Below are positions 4,928-5,590 of a DNA stretch of 5,590 nt, in pieces. Source of the stretch: an uncultured Acidimicrobiaceae bacterium (GTDB lineage Bacteria; Actinomycetota; Acidimicrobiia; Acidimicrobiales; Bog-793); NCBI GenBank assembly GCA_903907185.1, contig CAIVND010000219.1, positions 1 through 5,590 on the forward strand, given 5' to 3'. Each line of letters starts with the position of its first letter. Position 1 is the first letter of the stretch. The position numbers were made by a program, and so were the translations under genes. The notes beneath the pieces are model-generated. The model was not told where the DNA came from and made no database searches. It saw only the letters and a list, made by a program, of their open reading frames with translations.

Positions 4928-5590
4928 ATGGCTTTGAAAAGGATCGTAAGTGAGGTCAGCAGCATTGTCTTCTCGCTCCCGTATTACGTGGCTCGCGACG
5001 AAGGATATTTTGCCGAAGAGGGTCTTGAGGTTGTGCTAGTTCCTCACGGAGATCCCAATGGCGATGCCAACGTCTCCGGGACGCGCGCCTTTGAACTGGT
5101 GGAGGATCCAAATCTGGTGCCGTCATTCACCGGCGGTGGTGGTGTGCCTTTTGAAAAGGGCGATGCCTCGCTTTACCGCGCCTGCGAATGGGGCCAGGTT
5201 CGCAGGACCTACGACTCTGAGCGTGGAGCCAGGGTGATCGCGAAGCGCTCGGCGGTCGGAACCCAAGCGATCATCGTACGACCAGATTCACCCGTGAACA
5301 TTCCCCAAGATCTTGCAAACATTCCAATCGGAGTCAATTTTCACCACGGTTCGCACTACGTCGCGATTCAAACGCTTGAGGGTTTCCTGCGCCCTGAAGA
5401 GATCAAGATGGTCCAGGCAGGAGCCAACCGCTTTGAGCTCTTGCGAGACGGAGTCATCGATGCCATCGCAATTATGGAGCCTTGGGTGACCGTCGCCGAG
5501 AAGCTTGGCTTCAAGATCGTCGCGGAAGCTCACTACGTCGGGCTCGAGATCGCGAGTGAAGAGGTTGATACCAACACGTTTAATGCGATA
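4928..5590 (+). CDS. NMT1/THI5-like (SsuA-type) binding-fold protein without signal peptide, 3' end cut by window
   Basis: The first 221 codons are visible and the gene runs off the window. The fold is that of the NMT1/THI5 and SsuA/TauA substrate-binding group: an opening strand and helix (residues 5-24), the hallmark DEGYFAEEGLEVVLVP (24-39), a hinge-like strand TQAIIVRPDSP (112-122), the second-lobe entry DLANIPIGVNFHHGSHYV (128-145), and DGVIDAIAIMEPW (174-186). Binding proteins of this group are normally exported, yet the fold starts at residue 5. An in-frame TGA at 4880-4882 leaves no room for a signal peptide, even from the alternative ATG at 4910. The protein is therefore predicted to be cytoplasmic: an enzyme (THI5 itself is one), a sensor or a ligand carrier. 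His139, His140 and His143 are clustered, and YRACEWGQVRRTY (83-95) looks like a conserved motif. No ABC permease or ATPase gene is visible, though one may lie downstream. The ligand is unknown. Confidence 0.85.
   Translation, partial: MALKRIVSEVSSIVFSLPYYVARDEGYFAEEGLEVVLVPHGDPNGDANVSGTRAFELVEDPNLVPSFTGGGGVPFEKGDASLYRACEWGQVRRTYDSERGARVIAKRSAVGTQAIIVRPDSPVNIPQDLANIPIGVNFHHGSHYVAIQTLEGFLRPEEIKMVQAGANRFELLRDGVIDAIAIMEPWVTVAEKLGFKIVAEAHYVGLEIASEEVDTNTFNAI

Noticed and set aside
5288..5533. An 81-codon minus-strand frame opposite the binding-fold gene.
   Set aside because: It is antisense to a clear binding-fold coding region, with no domain or start signal.

Overview
The window reads as a piece of a bacterial chromosome, most likely from an actinobacterium of moderate GC content. 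This lineage call is inference. It rests on the DUF3048 protein, on a stand-alone 5'-3' exonuclease of a kind I recall from Actinobacteria and Acidobacteria, and on genes that start right after a TANNNT box with no Shine-Dalgarno sequence. I saw no mobile element, CRISPR array, tRNA or rRNA.

Layout. (1) 1-149 (+): the last 48 codons of an unrecognised gene. (2) 146-955 (-): a TIM-barrel sugar-phosphate isomerase/epimerase-like enzyme with its metal site intact. (3) 1037-1249 (+): a small YbcJ-type S4 RNA-binding protein. (4) A minus-strand run of three closely spaced genes, in transcription order an MFS transporter (4565-3321), a 5'-3' exonuclease (3291-2398) and a membrane-anchored DUF3048 protein (2379-1246). 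Their gaps are 29 and 18 nt, so they are probably co-transcribed at least in part. (5) 4566-4927: a 362-bp divergent regulatory region with a good -10 box for the plus-strand gene and several inverted repeats. (6) 4928-5590 (+): the first 221 codons of an NMT1/THI5 (SsuA-type) substrate-binding-fold protein that clearly lacks a signal peptide. It runs off the window.

Packing is tight. Both convergent gene pairs overlap tail-to-tail by exactly 4 nt, leaving no room for an ordinary terminator between them. Three genes have a Shine-Dalgarno sequence 4-7 nt before ATG (955-, 4565-, 4928+). Three have none (1037+, 2379-, 3291-), and two of these carry a TANNNT box where a leaderless transcript would need it.

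The genes do not form an obvious single pathway. The exonuclease and S4 protein are nucleic-acid housekeeping functions, DUF3048 is probably cell-surface, and the MFS transporter and signal-less binding-fold protein are divergent accessory metabolism genes that may share control. I did not find a convincing new multi-gene system. The most interesting item is the signal-less binding-fold protein with its histidine cluster and structured upstream region.
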